Shown: piece after piece, positions 1-10,012 of the stretch
How positions within the stretch are numbered: position 1 is the stretch's first letter
Layout: each line of letters starts with the position of its first letter
Origin: Oceanobacillus zhaokaii
Lineage (GTDB): Bacteria; Bacillota; Bacilli; Bacillales; Amphibacillaceae
Direction: 5' to 3'
NCBI RefSeq assembly: GCF_003352005.1
Contig: NZ_CP024848.1
Span: 2,241,001-2,305,000, forward strand
Length of the DNA stretch: 64,000 nt
The notes under the pieces: generated by a model
Databases searched by the model: none
The model's input: only the letters and a program-made list of their open reading frames with translations
What the model was told of the DNA's origin: nothing
Translations under genes and position numbers: made by a program

Positions 1-1286
1 ACTTTAATTGGATTGTCCTTTTCAATAAAACTACCTTCAGTAACTATATCAACCCGCTCATCATTAAACAAGCCAATCCCAGAAGGACGTAAGGGTGTGA
101 CGGCAACACCTTCTAACCCAATCAATTCTAAGCGGCTAACAGATGATATATAGCCAAGTTCTGTCGTCGTTTGATCGCGCAAAATAATATGTCTGAAAAC
201 ACCTTTATCCAGGCCAATTCTTCTGAACAGAATAATGCCAGCTACGATAGCTACAATAAAGGCAATCGAAACACTCATCGCCATATGACTGACACTATAG
301 CCCGACATGAATAGAGATCCTAATATCGCTGCAATTCCAATGAAGCCAACAATTCCTCCTGGTATAAAAAACTCCAGTATAATTAATCCGATTCCGAGAA
401 TAAGTAATATTATTGCTTCCATACCTGCAAGGCCAGCAATAATATGACCATAGAAAAATAATAGTAGTGCAATAATTCCCATTGTCCCTGGTACGCCAAA
501 CCCAGGAGAATATAACTCAACGATAAGTCCCAGGCTTGCTATAGAAAGTAGGATTGGTATCACAATCGGATTTGTGATGAATCTTGCAACCTCTTCAGCA
601 AACGTGGGCTCTGTCTCCACAACAGAAGCTTCAGAGAGATCTAGTTCGCTTAATAGCTCTACCCTGTCATTAACTATTCCATCTGCGTAGCCTACTTCCA
701 TCGCCTGTTTAGGACCTAACGTCAGGAACTCACCTTTCGGAGCATCATATTGTGGAAGATCTATATTTTTATCTGCCATCGCTGCTGCATAAAGTGGATC
801 TCTTCCTTTTGACTCTGCAGCACTTCGCATCGCCGCTAACCAGGCAGACTGGGCTTTTTTATCTGCTGCATTACCATCACTTGTAATTACACCACTAGCT
901 CCCATTGTTGCATTTGGCTTAAAGTATATATAATCCATATGTAGAGCGATGTATGAACCTGCAGAAAGTGCTTCATGTACAATGAAGGATGTTGTTGGAA
1001 TATCAATGCTTTGCAGCAATTCACCAATTTGACCTGCAGAATCGACTCTTCCTCCTGGAGTATCAATCTCAAATATGATATGATCTGCGCCAGATTCTAA
1101 TGCTTCGCCGACTGTTCTTGTTAGAAAACCTTCTAATCCCCTCTCAACTTCTCTTTCTATCGGGATTACATATACTGTCTTTCCACTTCCCTTTTCCGCC
1201 GCCTGAAATATATTTGGATTGGCTTGAAATGCCATGAAAATAATCGCAATTAAAAGAATACCCATTGTAATTCTTTTACCTGGCAT
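1..1286 (-). CDS. NfeD-family membrane protease, ClpP-class (YqeZ-like), C-terminus off the left edge
   Basis: Membrane-bound serine protease-like protein of the long NfeD class, proposed in the family to act on membrane proteins alongside flotillin-like FloA. The start is ATG at 1286 with the strong site AAAAGGGGGTGAT five bases upstream. An N-terminal signal/anchor helix is followed by a ClpP-like domain with SAGSYIAL, where the first Ser of the motif region is the expected nucleophile, and by GASGVITSDG. Several hydrophobic segments come next, then a soluble OB-fold-like C-terminal part containing GVAVTPLRPSG. The frame is open to base 1, so the last residues are missing. It lies just downstream of yqeY and rpsU, as in B. 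subtilis. The 315-base gap to yqeY holds only the yqeY terminator and no gene that I can see. Confidence 0.9.
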   Translation of the reverse strand, partial: MPGKRITMGILLIAIIFMAFQANPNIFQAAEKGSGKTVYVIPIEREVERGLEGFLTRTVGEALESGADHIIFEIDTPGGRVDSAGQIGELLQSIDIPTTSFIVHEALSAGSYIALHMDYIYFKPNATMGASGVITSDGNAADKKAQSAWLAAMRSAAESKGRDPLYAAAMADKNIDLPQYDAPKGEFLTLGPKQAMEVGYADGIVNDRVELLSELDLSEASVVETEPTFAEEVARFITNPIVIPILLSIASLGLIVELYSPGFGVPGTMGIIALLLFFYGHIIAGLAGMEAIILLILGIGLIILEFFIPGGIVGFIGIAAILGSLFMSGYSVSHMAMSVSIAFIVAIVAGIILFRRIGLDKGVFRHIILRDQTTTELGYISSVSRLELIGLEGVAVTPLRPSGIGLFNDERVDIVTEGSFIEKDNPIK

Positions 1287-1550
1287 TATGTATCACCCCC
1301 TTTTCACTTCTGTATAAATAGTACTACGATAAAGATATGTATTAGGTTTCATTTTTATCTTTTTAGATAATGAGACATGAAAGATTATCTAACAGCAATC
1401 TACTTAGATAGTATCATAATCGCTCGGCCAGCGAAATAGATAATAGGTTATTTAGTTCGTCTATTATTAAAACAGAAATCAACTTTTAAAAGTTATTTCG
1501 TAATGTGCACTGTAAACGAATCAATATCAGTAATTACTAAGTGACCATCC

Positions 1551-1594
1551 AAAAAAATGAAAAGGTCCTTATCGCTAAACAATAAGGACCTTTT
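1551..1594 (-). terminator. Rho-independent terminator after yqeY
   Basis: A 13-bp perfect stem (1560-1572 with 1582-1594, loop of 9) is followed on the minus strand by a seven-T run (1551-1557). It lies directly after the yqeY stop and should end the rpsU-yqeY transcript before the NfeD gene. Confidence 0.9.
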
Positions 1595-1601
1595 CATGAC
1601 G

Positions 1602-2048
1602 TTAATTTAATTGTTGTAATACAAGTTCATTTATTTGAGAGCCATCTGCCTTACCTTTTACTTTTGGCATCACTGCGCTCATCACTTTACCCATATCCTT
1701 CTTGGATGTAGCATTAACTTCCTGAATCGCTTGCTGAACAATTACTAACAATTCTTCCTTAGTAAGTTGTTCTGGCATATATGCTTGCACAATAGTTAAT
1801 TCTGTTTCAACTTTGTTAACAAGATCTTCGCGTCCAGCAGATTTAAATTCATGGAGGGAATCTTTTCGTTGTTTAACCTCACGTGATAAAATTGTTAATT
1901 CTTCATCTTCTGAAAGTGTCGCTTTACCTAGATTAATTAATTCATTTTGTATAGAAGCCTTGACCATACGAATAACGCTGAGGGTCTCTTTATCTTTACT
2001 TTTCATTGCTAGCTTCATATCTTGATTTAATTGATCAAGTAGTGACAT
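1602..2048 (-). CDS. yqeY: YqeY, GatB/YqeY-domain protein
   Basis: 148-residue all-helical protein of the YqeY family, whose fold resembles the tail domain of GatB, the Glu/Asp-tRNA amidotransferase subunit. Its exact role is unclear, though family members are thought to touch tRNA metabolism. Typical family features are the N-terminal [19 protein letters not shown] segment, the central [10 protein letters not shown] and the C-terminal [21 protein letters not shown]. It starts 15 bases after rpsU ends and is followed by a strong terminator, so rpsU-yqeY form a short operon, the same pairing as in B. subtilis. Confidence 0.93.
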   Translation of the reverse strand: MSLLDQLNQDMKLAMKSKDKETLSVIRMVKASIQNELINLGKATLSEDEELTILSREVKQRKDSLHEFKSAGREDLVNKVETELTIVQAYMPEQLTKEELLVIVQQAIQEVNATSKKDMGKVMSAVMPKVKGKADGSQINELVLQQLN

Positions 2049-2063
2049 TAAATTGCACCCTCT

Positions 2064-2240
2064 TTAGAATTTACGTTTTCTAGCTGCTTCAGACTTCTTC
2101 TTACGTCTAACGCTAGGTTTTTCATAGTGTTCACGCTTACGATATTCCTGTAGTGTACCGCTTTTTGACACACTACGTTTAAAGCGACGAAGAGCATCCT
2201 CAAGAGACTCGTTTTTACGAACGCGAGTTGTATTTGACAT
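2064..2240 (-). CDS. rpsU: 30S ribosomal protein S21
   Basis: Small, very basic subunit protein of 58 residues that binds late in 30S assembly. The start is ATG at 2240 ([20 protein letters not shown]), preceded by GGAGGGAAATTAGC. The frame stays open 21 codons further upstream, but only this start has a ribosome binding site and gives the family's usual length. The C-terminal tail [14 protein letters not shown] is the classic S21 end. It pairs with yqeY downstream. Confidence 0.96.
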   Translation of the reverse strand: MSNTTRVRKNESLEDALRRFKRSVSKSGTLQEYRKREHYEKPSVRRKKKSEAARKRKF

Positions 2241-2385
2241 GCTAATTTCCCTCCCTCCGAAGCATAAAACAAGATTATACAGACATATGCATTCTTTTAT
2301 CATATGCCTGCTTAAAGTATAATATATTCCTACTTCTAGGTCAACAGATTATTTTTATTGAAATAAATCTAGAATTGAATGCAGT

Positions 2386-3057
2386 TTAATAATCTGATGT
2401 AGATCCGCTGCCATTTACAATTGCAATTCCAGCACTAGCACCAATTCTTGTTGCGCCGGCATCAATCATAGCCTTAGTTGATTCATAGTCACGTACTCCA
2501 CCAGATGCCTTGACACCCATTTCCGGTCCTACTGTTTTACGCATTAACTTAACATCCTCAATTGTAGCACCTCCACCAGAGAAACCAGTAGATGTTTTTA
2601 CGAAGTCTGCCCCAGCTGCTTTTGCTAATTCACATGCTTGAACTTTCTCATCATTTGTTAGAAGAGATGTTTCAATAATGACTTTTACAAGTGCTTGATT
2701 CTTTGCAGCATTCACTACGCCTGCAATATCAGCTTTAACTACATCATAATTAGCTGATTTCAATTCGCCAATATTAATTACCATGTCAACCTCATCTGCA
2801 CCGTCTTTAATCGCTTGCACCGTTTCAAATACCTTTGTTTTCGTTGAGGATGCACCTAACGGGAAACCGATAACTGTACATACTTTTACAGATGAATCAC
2901 GTAAATGTTCTTGACAATAAGGAACCCAGTAAGGATTCACACAAACAGAAGCAAACTCATATTCCTTAGCCTCATCAATAATTTGCTTAATTTGTTCTTT
3001 AGTTGTTTCAGGTTTTAATTGTGTATGGTCGATATACTTTGCTAATTCTTTACTCAT
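2386..3057 (-). CDS. deoC: Deoxyribose-phosphate aldolase
   Basis: Class I aldolase that splits 2-deoxyribose 5-phosphate into glyceraldehyde 3-phosphate and acetaldehyde in deoxynucleoside catabolism. It has 223 residues, equal to B. subtilis DeoC, starting at ATG 3057 with AGGA nine bases upstream. An ATG three codons earlier overlaps that site. Visible active-site pieces are EVDMVINI (Asp about 91), the Schiff-base lysine in FVKTSTGF (about Lys154) and the second lysine in VKASGGVR (about Lys183). It sits between rsmE and rpsU, where B. subtilis has the tRNA methylthiotransferase gene mtaB, so the placement differs from that reference. Confidence 0.95.
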   Translation of the reverse strand: MSKELAKYIDHTQLKPETTKEQIKQIIDEAKEYEFASVCVNPYWVPYCQEHLRDSSVKVCTVIGFPLGASSTKTKVFETVQAIKDGADEVDMVINIGELKSANYDVVKADIAGVVNAAKNQALVKVIIETSLLTNDEKVQACELAKAAGADFVKTSTGFSGGGATIEDVKLMRKTVGPEMGVKASGGVRDYESTKAMIDAGATRIGASAGIAIVNGSGSTSDY

Positions 3058-3086
3058 TTTCTTCATTCCTATCTAAGTTATATTTA

Positions 3087-3851
3087 TTAATCGTGATTAC
3101 CGTTTATTTCTTCTAAATGATAAGACAAACTTGCCAATGCATATAATGACGCGGTTTCTGTTCGCAGTATTCTTGGACCAAGCCTTACCGCATGAAACCC
3201 ATTCTCCTTTAACTTTTTCGCTTCCTGCTCAGAAAAACCACCTTCAGGACCGATACAAAGAAGAACCTTTTGATTATCAACAATTCGACTTACAATTCCA
3301 GCAAATGATTGATGAGCCTCTACTTTTGCTTCCTCTTCATAAGCAAAGATCTTCACATCATAGTTCACTGATTCGTGAATGAGCTCGGCTACCGTCATTG
3401 GCAGCACAATTTCTGGAATCTTATTCCGATGACTTTGCTCACTCGCTTCTTTGACAATTTTCTCAAAGCGGGCCATCTTCTTCTCTATTTTCCTTCCATC
3501 CCAAACAACGATTGAGCGATCCATTTTTACTGGGATAAACCTACTTGCGCCAAGCTCTGTTCCCTTTTGTAATATTAAGTCGAATTTGTCGCCTTTTGGC
3601 AGCCCTTGTGCAATGGTAACTGCAATTGGGAGCTCAACAGTCTCCGCCTTCCAATCAATCACAGCAGCATGGACAATATTCTGATTTAGAGATGTTATTT
3701 CACAAATAGCCGCATTACCATCTTGATGATTACAGATAATTTGATCGCCAACCTGATTTCGCATTACACGAATAATGTGATGTGCATCATCACCTTTGAT
3801 ACTTATTTCATTTCCTTGCCAATCTATTTGTGGAATAAAGTAACGTTGCAT
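3087..3851 (-). CDS. rsmE: 16S rRNA (uracil1498-N3)-methyltransferase
   Basis: SPOUT-class methyltransferase that modifies U1498 in the decoding region of 16S rRNA using SAM. The N-terminal PUA-like part (MQRYFIPQ onward) is followed by the trefoil-knot domain with KGDKFDLILQKGTELG (about 85-100), IGPEGGFSEQE (about 200) and LGPRILRTETA (about 225). The start is ATG 3851, six bases after AGGTG. Upstream in-frame GTG and ATG codons overlap or crowd that site. It lies directly downstream of prmA, as in many Bacillaceae heat-shock operons. Confidence 0.93.
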   Translation of the reverse strand: MQRYFIPQIDWQGNEISIKGDDAHHIIRVMRNQVGDQIICNHQDGNAAICEITSLNQNIVHAAVIDWKAETVELPIAVTIAQGLPKGDKFDLILQKGTELGASRFIPVKMDRSIVVWDGRKIEKKMARFEKIVKEASEQSHRNKIPEIVLPMTVAELIHESVNYDVKIFAYEEEAKVEAHQSFAGIVSRIVDNQKVLLCIGPEGGFSEQEAKKLKENGFHAVRLGPRILRTETASLYALASLSYHLEEINGNHD

Positions 3852-3887
3852 CATTTGCACCTACTTTTAATCAATTCAATACGATAT

Positions 3888-4826
3888 TTAGAGGACTTTC
3901 TTTGCAATAACTGAAATCCAATCTTCCATTTCATTCATCGCAATTATCTCAAAGCCAGCCTCTTTTAATCGATCATGCACGAGTTGTTTTTTTCCTTGAA
4001 TAATACCGGAAGTAATAAATAATCCGCCATCTTTAAGATTCTTCCATGCATCATCAGCAAACCGAACAATAATTTCTGCTAAAATATTTGAAACGATAAT
4101 ATTTGCTTTTTCATCAACCTGGTCTAATAAATTATTTTGCTTTGCAATAATTTTATTTTCTACTTTGTTGATTTTTGCATTTGTTTTTGTGCTTTTTATT
4201 GCTATTTCATCCAGGTCAAATGCCTGTACTTTACTTGCTCCTAGTAAAACCGATGCAATACTCAATATTCCAGATCCACTGCCCACATCTATTACTGTGT
4301 CACCTTTATTTAAATATGCTTCTAATGCTTGAACACTTAACACAGTAGTTGGATGTGTCCCTGTACCAAAAGCCATTCCAGGATCCAACTCGATAATAAT
4401 TTCATCACTATCTACTGGAGTATACTCTTCCCATGTTGGCGTAATTGTAATCTTCTTGGAAATCTTAGCTGGCTTATAGTACTTTTTCCAGGCGGTAGCC
4501 CATTCTTCCTCATGTACCTCACTTAATGTCACATGGTTTTGACCAAGGTCAATATCGTAAACCAATAAATTATTTATAGCTTGCTTAATTTCTTCAACAG
4601 TTTCTCCTAAAAAGCTATTCATTGGTAAGTATGCTTTTATCCGTACCCCTTCATCCGGGAAATCATTTGGATCAAGTTCATAGATTTCCGCAAATGGTGT
4701 ATCTTCTTTAACCAATTCCATTGGTTCTTCAATTACAAGACCACTAGCACCAGTTTCATGCAGAATATTTGAGATTGGCTCAATTGCTTCGTTCGTTGTG
4801 TGAATGCAAATTTCTGACCATTTCAA
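3888..4826 (-). CDS. prmA: Ribosomal protein L11 methyltransferase
   Basis: Class I SAM methyltransferase that trimethylates ribosomal protein L11. It has 312 residues and probably starts with TTG at 4826 (MKWSEICIHTTNEA when initiated as Met), nine bases after AGAGGAGGAA. An in-frame ATG upstream contains that ribosome binding site and is rejected. The SAM motif VIDVGSGSGILS lies near residue 174, preceded by DPGMAFGTGTHPTT and followed by SNILAEIIVR. It follows dnaJ with a 60-base gap, matching the dnaJ-prmA-rsmE order of B. subtilis. Confidence 0.94.
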   Translation of the reverse strand: MKWSEICIHTTNEAIEPISNILHETGASGLVIEEPMELVKEDTPFAEIYELDPNDFPDEGVRIKAYLPMNSFLGETVEEIKQAINNLLVYDIDLGQNHVTLSEVHEEEWATAWKKYYKPAKISKKITITPTWEEYTPVDSDEIIIELDPGMAFGTGTHPTTVLSVQALEAYLNKGDTVIDVGSGSGILSIASVLLGASKVQAFDLDEIAIKSTKTNAKINKVENKIIAKQNNLLDQVDEKANIIVSNILAEIIVRFADDAWKNLKDGGLFITSGIIQGKKQLVHDRLKEAGFEIIAMNEMEDWISVIAKKVL

Positions 4827-4886
4827 GTTGTTTCCTCCTCTCATAATGAAAATTAATATGTAGTTGATGCTGCAGCTGCAACATCA

Positions 4887-6017
4887 TTAATCATTATTTT
4901 TAAAAGCATTCTTAAACTTCTGGAAGAAAGAACCATCTTGCTCATCTATCGATTCATTTCCACCAATTTCATTAAATTCACGTAGCAATGTTTTTTGCTT
5001 ATCAGTTAAATTAGTAGGTGTCATTATTCTTACTTTAACATACTGATCCCCTTGTCCACGTCCACGTACATTTGGCGCACCCTTTCCTCTTAAACGGAAG
5101 GTTTTCCCTGTTTGTGTTCCTGCTGGCACTTTAAGCTTCACTTTCCCATGGACAGTTGGCACTTCCATTTCATCCCCAAGTGCGGCTTGCGCAAAGGTTA
5201 CAGGTAATTCACAATAAATATTATCTCCTTCACGCTCATAAAATTCATGGGATCTGATTTGGATAACAACAAATAAGTCACCAGCTGGTCCACCGTTTAA
5301 TCCAGCTTCCCCTTTTCCTGCTACACGAATTTGTTGACCTTCATCAATACCTGCTGGAATATTGATGTTGATTTTTTTATTCTTTTTCACTCTTCCGCTG
5401 CCACCGCATGTGTTACATTTTTCGGGAATAATTTTACCTGTTCCTTGACAATGGTGGCACACTCTTCGGTTTACAACTTTTCCAAATGGTGTATTCTGTT
5501 CTTGGTTCAGTTGGCCGGAACCATTACAATGTGAACATGTTTTTGGTTTTGTACCTGGCTTCGCACCTGAACCATTACATGTATCACAGTTTTCTTCTTT
5601 AGGTATATTAATATCAACTTGTTTACCAAAAATGGCTTCTTCAAAATCTAAGACCATTGTATATTGCAAATCTGCACCTTGGCTTGGGGCGTTAGGGTCA
5701 CGTCTTCTGCCACCGCCACCACCAAAGAACATATCGAAAATATCACCAAAGCCACCGAAGTCCTGTGCACCGCCAAATCCACCAAATCCTTGACCACTTG
5801 CACCAGCATGACCAAATTGATCGTATTGTGATCGTTTGGAATCATCGCTAAGCACTTCATATGCCTCTTTTACTTCGATAAATTTTTCTTCAGCACCAGC
5901 TTCTTTGTTTACATCTGGATGGTATTTTCTTGCTAACTTACGGTATGCTTTTTTTATTTCTTCTGGTGTTGCATTTTTTTCTATTCCAAGTACTTCATAA
6001 TAATCTCGTTTACTCAA
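4887..6017 (-). CDS. dnaJ: Chaperone DnaJ
   Basis: Co-chaperone that stimulates DnaK ATPase and delivers unfolded clients in the cytoplasm. It is 376 residues with full type I architecture. The J domain (1-70) contains HPD near 33-35. A Gly/Phe region follows at about 72-110, then four zinc-finger repeats between about 140 and 215 ([32 protein letters not shown]), then the client-binding C-terminal domains. It is last of the hrcA-grpE-dnaK-dnaJ genes, and a hairpin terminator separates it from dnaK, which should lower its level relative to DnaK. Confidence 0.97.
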   Translation of the reverse strand: MSKRDYYEVLGIEKNATPEEIKKAYRKLARKYHPDVNKEAGAEEKFIEVKEAYEVLSDDSKRSQYDQFGHAGASGQGFGGFGGAQDFGGFGDIFDMFFGGGGGRRRDPNAPSQGADLQYTMVLDFEEAIFGKQVDINIPKEENCDTCNGSGAKPGTKPKTCSHCNGSGQLNQEQNTPFGKVVNRRVCHHCQGTGKIIPEKCNTCGGSGRVKKNKKININIPAGIDEGQQIRVAGKGEAGLNGGPAGDLFVVIQIRSHEFYEREGDNIYCELPVTFAQAALGDEMEVPTVHGKVKLKVPAGTQTGKTFRLRGKGAPNVRGRGQGDQYVKVRIMTPTNLTDKQKTLLREFNEIGGNESIDEQDGSFFQKFKNAFKNND

Positions 6018-6107
6018 CTTTCATCACTCTCCCGATACACAATTGCATAAGTTTAATAATAGCATCTTTTCTTCTTTTAAAGCAAATGACCATATACTCT
6101 ACCGAGT

Positions 6108-6143
6108 AAAAAAGTCAAAGCCAAGAGAATCCTGACTTTGACT
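6108..6143 (-). terminator. Hairpin with T-tail between dnaK and dnaJ (attenuator)
   Basis: AGTCAAAG (6113-6120) pairs with CTTTGACT (6136-6143). On the minus strand the stem is followed by six Ts. It lies in the dnaK-dnaJ spacer, so it probably acts as a partial terminator inside the heat-shock operon. Confidence 0.7.
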
Positions 6144-6168
6144 CATTTATGTTCATCTATATGGAATA

Positions 6169-8037
<1,869 letters not shown>

Positions 8038-8040
8038 TCA

Positions 8041-8607
8041 TTATTTATTTACTTTTACCATCGCAGGTCGAATTACGCGGTCTTTTAACATATACCCTTT
8101 TTGCAATTCTTCTACAACTGTATTTGATGCAATTGATTCATCTTCAATTTGCATTACAGCATGATGTAAATTTGGATCGAATTCATTTCCTTCAGCATCA
8201 ATCGGCTCTACACCTTGTGATTTCAAAGCATCAAGGAACTGTCGATATACCATTGATATCCCTTCGATCAAATTAGATGTTTCTGGTGTTGCTTCTACTT
8301 GCAATGCACGTTCGAAGTTATCCAATGCTGGCAGTAAGTCCACAACTACATCCTGTGATTTATATTTACGATCTGCTTCTTTTTCTTTTTGTGAGCGTTT
8401 CTTAAAATTATCAAATTCTGCTTGCAGTCTTAATAAACGGCTGTAAACCTCATCTTTTTCTTTTTGTAATGCATCGAGCTTCTTAAAAGCTGCTTCCTGA
8501 TTATCATCTGATTCTACTTGTCCATCATTGTCTGAATCAATAATTTCATGTTCTATTTCTTCATTTTCGATTGTCTCATCTTGCACTTTTTCTTTATTTT
8601 CTTCCAA
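8041..8607 (-). CDS. grpE: Nucleotide exchange factor GrpE
   Basis: Dimeric exchange factor that releases ADP from DnaK. The best start is TTG at 8607, five bases after GGAGGTGG. An ATG 21 bases upstream encodes that ribosome binding site and is unlikely to be used. The 188-residue product has a very acidic N-terminus, a long coiled coil (about 45-100, AFKKLDALQKEKDEVYSRLLRL), and the beta domain ending in GYMLKDRVIRPAMVKV. A family A repeat with a terminator-like tail lies immediately upstream, so expression after hrcA may be attenuated. Confidence 0.95.
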   Translation of the reverse strand: MEENKEKVQDETIENEEIEHEIIDSDNDGQVESDDNQEAAFKKLDALQKEKDEVYSRLLRLQAEFDNFKKRSQKEKEADRKYKSQDVVVDLLPALDNFERALQVEATPETSNLIEGISMVYRQFLDALKSQGVEPIDAEGNEFDPNLHHAVMQIEDESIASNTVVEELQKGYMLKDRVIRPAMVKVNK

Positions 8608-8627
8608 ATTTGCCACCTCCAAAATCA

Positions 8628-8719
8628 TTAGAAAACTAAGGTTTAACCAAGCCTTTCCGTGACGACCTTAGTTGCACTTATGTAGTAAGAAATACTTTAT
8701 ACTTTCTTAACTATCAAAG
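8628..8719 (-). repeat. Dispersed repeat family A, copy 1 (hrcA-grpE spacer)
   Basis: About 92 bases with two inverted repeats: AACTAAGG/CCTTAGTT and TAGTAAGAAA/TTTCTTAACTA. On the minus (transcribed) strand the first stem ends in CCTTAGTTTTCTAA, resembling an intrinsic terminator, about 10 bases before the grpE ribosome binding site. Near-identical copies lie at 18879-18966 and 52442-52532, with diverged or half copies at 49942-49995 and 55302-55347. Confidence 0.8.
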
Positions 8720-8752
8720 TAAAACTATAACATGAATAGTAATTGAAATAAA

Positions 8753-8806
8753 CTCCACCGCAAAAAGGTGGTAGGCGGGCTTCTTCCACCCTACCACGTC
8801 AAGCCC
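8753..8806 (-). other. Overlapping inverted repeats in the hrcA-grpE spacer
   Basis: Three pairings compete here: CCACC (8755-8759) with GGTGG (8767-8771), GTGGTAGG (8768-8775) with CCTACCAC (8790-8797), and GGGCTT (8777-8782) with AAGCCC (8801-8806). The first two share bases and exclude each other. The second and third interleave like a pseudoknot. Transcribed from hrcA towards grpE, this is a structured RNA candidate of unknown role. The rest of the 283-base spacer up to 8890 shows nothing else that I recognise. Confidence 0.5.
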
Positions 8807-8890
8807 CTGCACTAAAGCAGCAGCAAGACTTGCTTCACAACCATCATTAATATGCGAATGATTGTGCATTTATCTTTGTGGCCGTATTAT

Positions 8891-9922
8891 TTATCCATCA
8901 TACTGAGACCATTTGTATAGCGCATTGGTCATTTCGTTTGATAGACCGTTTAATAATGAAATAACTTTACGATATTCCATTCTTGTCGGACCAATCAAGG
9001 CAATAGTTCCCATCAGATTATTAGTCAGTTGATAGGGAGCAGTAATTAAACTGAGGTCTTTAATTGCTTCGACTTTGTTTTCATTGCCAATCGTCACTTT
9101 AATCCCGTGATGGGAGTTTCTCAAAAGATTAATTATTTCATTTTCATCTTCCATCATAGTGAAGAAAGTTCGGATTTTGCCAACATCATTAAATTCAGGC
9201 TGCATTAAGATGTTTGATTTTCCACTTATATATAATTTAACCGGATGATCATATAAAAAGATATCTTTCAAATAATCATAGGTTTTATCATAATCACGGA
9301 TGTACAATTTCATTAATTGTGCAACTTCACTATGGAAAATTTCATCCAAACGAACAATTGGAACACCTTTTAACCGATCATTTAAAATGTTAACCATTTT
9401 TTCCAAATCTGATGGATTAATGGTAGGTGGTACTTTAAACGACCGATGCTCTACATGACCTGTGTCAGTAATTAAAATAGCTACTGCTGCTTGAGACGAG
9501 AGCGTAACAATTTGTAACTGCTTCAGCTTCGTATCCAATAACTCTGGTCCCAGAATAATCGATGTATAATTCGTAAGCTCAGAAAGTAGTTCTGCTGACA
9601 TTTGAACGATTTGTTCAAATTCATAAAACCCATCTTTAATAATGCTTTTAATGATGTTTACATCTTTTTGCAATGGATTTGGAGCAATTAAATGGTCAAC
9701 ATAATAACGGTACCCCGATTCTGAAGGAATACGACCTGATGAAGAATGGGTTTTCTCTAGAAATCCCATATCTTCTAAATCTGCCATCTCATTTCTAATT
9801 GTAGCAGCGCTATATGGTATGGTTCCCTTTTTCGAAATTGCTCGTGAGCCGACTGGATGAGCCGTCTCGATGAATTCATCAATAATAACCTGTAAAATCA
9901 ATAGCTGCCTTTCTGTCAACAT
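8891..9922 (-). CDS. hrcA: Heat-inducible transcription repressor HrcA
   Basis: Winged-helix repressor that binds the CIRCE operator and needs GroEL for activity. It has 343 residues, the same length as the B. subtilis protein, starting at ATG 9922 (MLTERQLLILQVIIDEFIET) with AGAGGTGA five bases upstream. The in-frame GTG further up lies inside CIRCE. The N-terminal DNA-binding half includes VGSRAISKKGTIPYSAATIRNEMADLE split over a typical helix-turn-helix; the C-terminal part is the GAF-like regulatory domain. It is first gene of hrcA-grpE-dnaK-dnaJ and so represses its own operon. Confidence 0.97.
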   Translation of the reverse strand: MLTERQLLILQVIIDEFIETAHPVGSRAISKKGTIPYSAATIRNEMADLEDMGFLEKTHSSSGRIPSESGYRYYVDHLIAPNPLQKDVNIIKSIIKDGFYEFEQIVQMSAELLSELTNYTSIILGPELLDTKLKQLQIVTLSSQAAVAILITDTGHVEHRSFKVPPTINPSDLEKMVNILNDRLKGVPIVRLDEIFHSEVAQLMKLYIRDYDKTYDYLKDIFLYDHPVKLYISGKSNILMQPEFNDVGKIRTFFTMMEDENEIINLLRNSHHGIKVTIGNENKVEAIKDLSLITAPYQLTNNLMGTIALIGPTRMEYRKVISLLNGLSNEMTNALYKWSQYDG

Positions 9923-9936
9923 GATGTTCACCTCTG

Positions 9937-9963
9937 TTAGCACTCGAGTGACTTGAGTGCTAA
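9937..9963. promoter_or_regulatory. CIRCE operator of the hrcA operon
   Basis: A perfect CIRCE inverted repeat, TTAGCACTC-N9-GAGTGCTAA, sits 14 bases before the hrcA start and 11 bases after the -10 box. This is the known HrcA binding site, so the operon is autoregulated by heat through HrcA and GroEL. Confidence 0.98.
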
Positions 9964-9973
9964 TACTATTATT

Positions 9974-10002
9974 ATAGTATCAAACTCTCGTTTTTAGGTC
10001 AA
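9974..10002 (-). promoter_or_regulatory. Sigma-A promoter of hrcA-grpE-dnaK-dnaJ
   Basis: On the minus strand TTGACC (10002-9997) and TACTAT (9979-9974) are separated by exactly 17 bases, directly upstream of CIRCE. This is the vegetative promoter expected for HrcA control. Confidence 0.85.
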
Positions 10003-10012
10003 TAATCTTGCC

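Noticed and set aside
2048..2272. Minus-strand 74-codon frame overlapping rpsU
   Set aside because: It is an out-of-frame shadow of rpsU, which has the correct start site and length.
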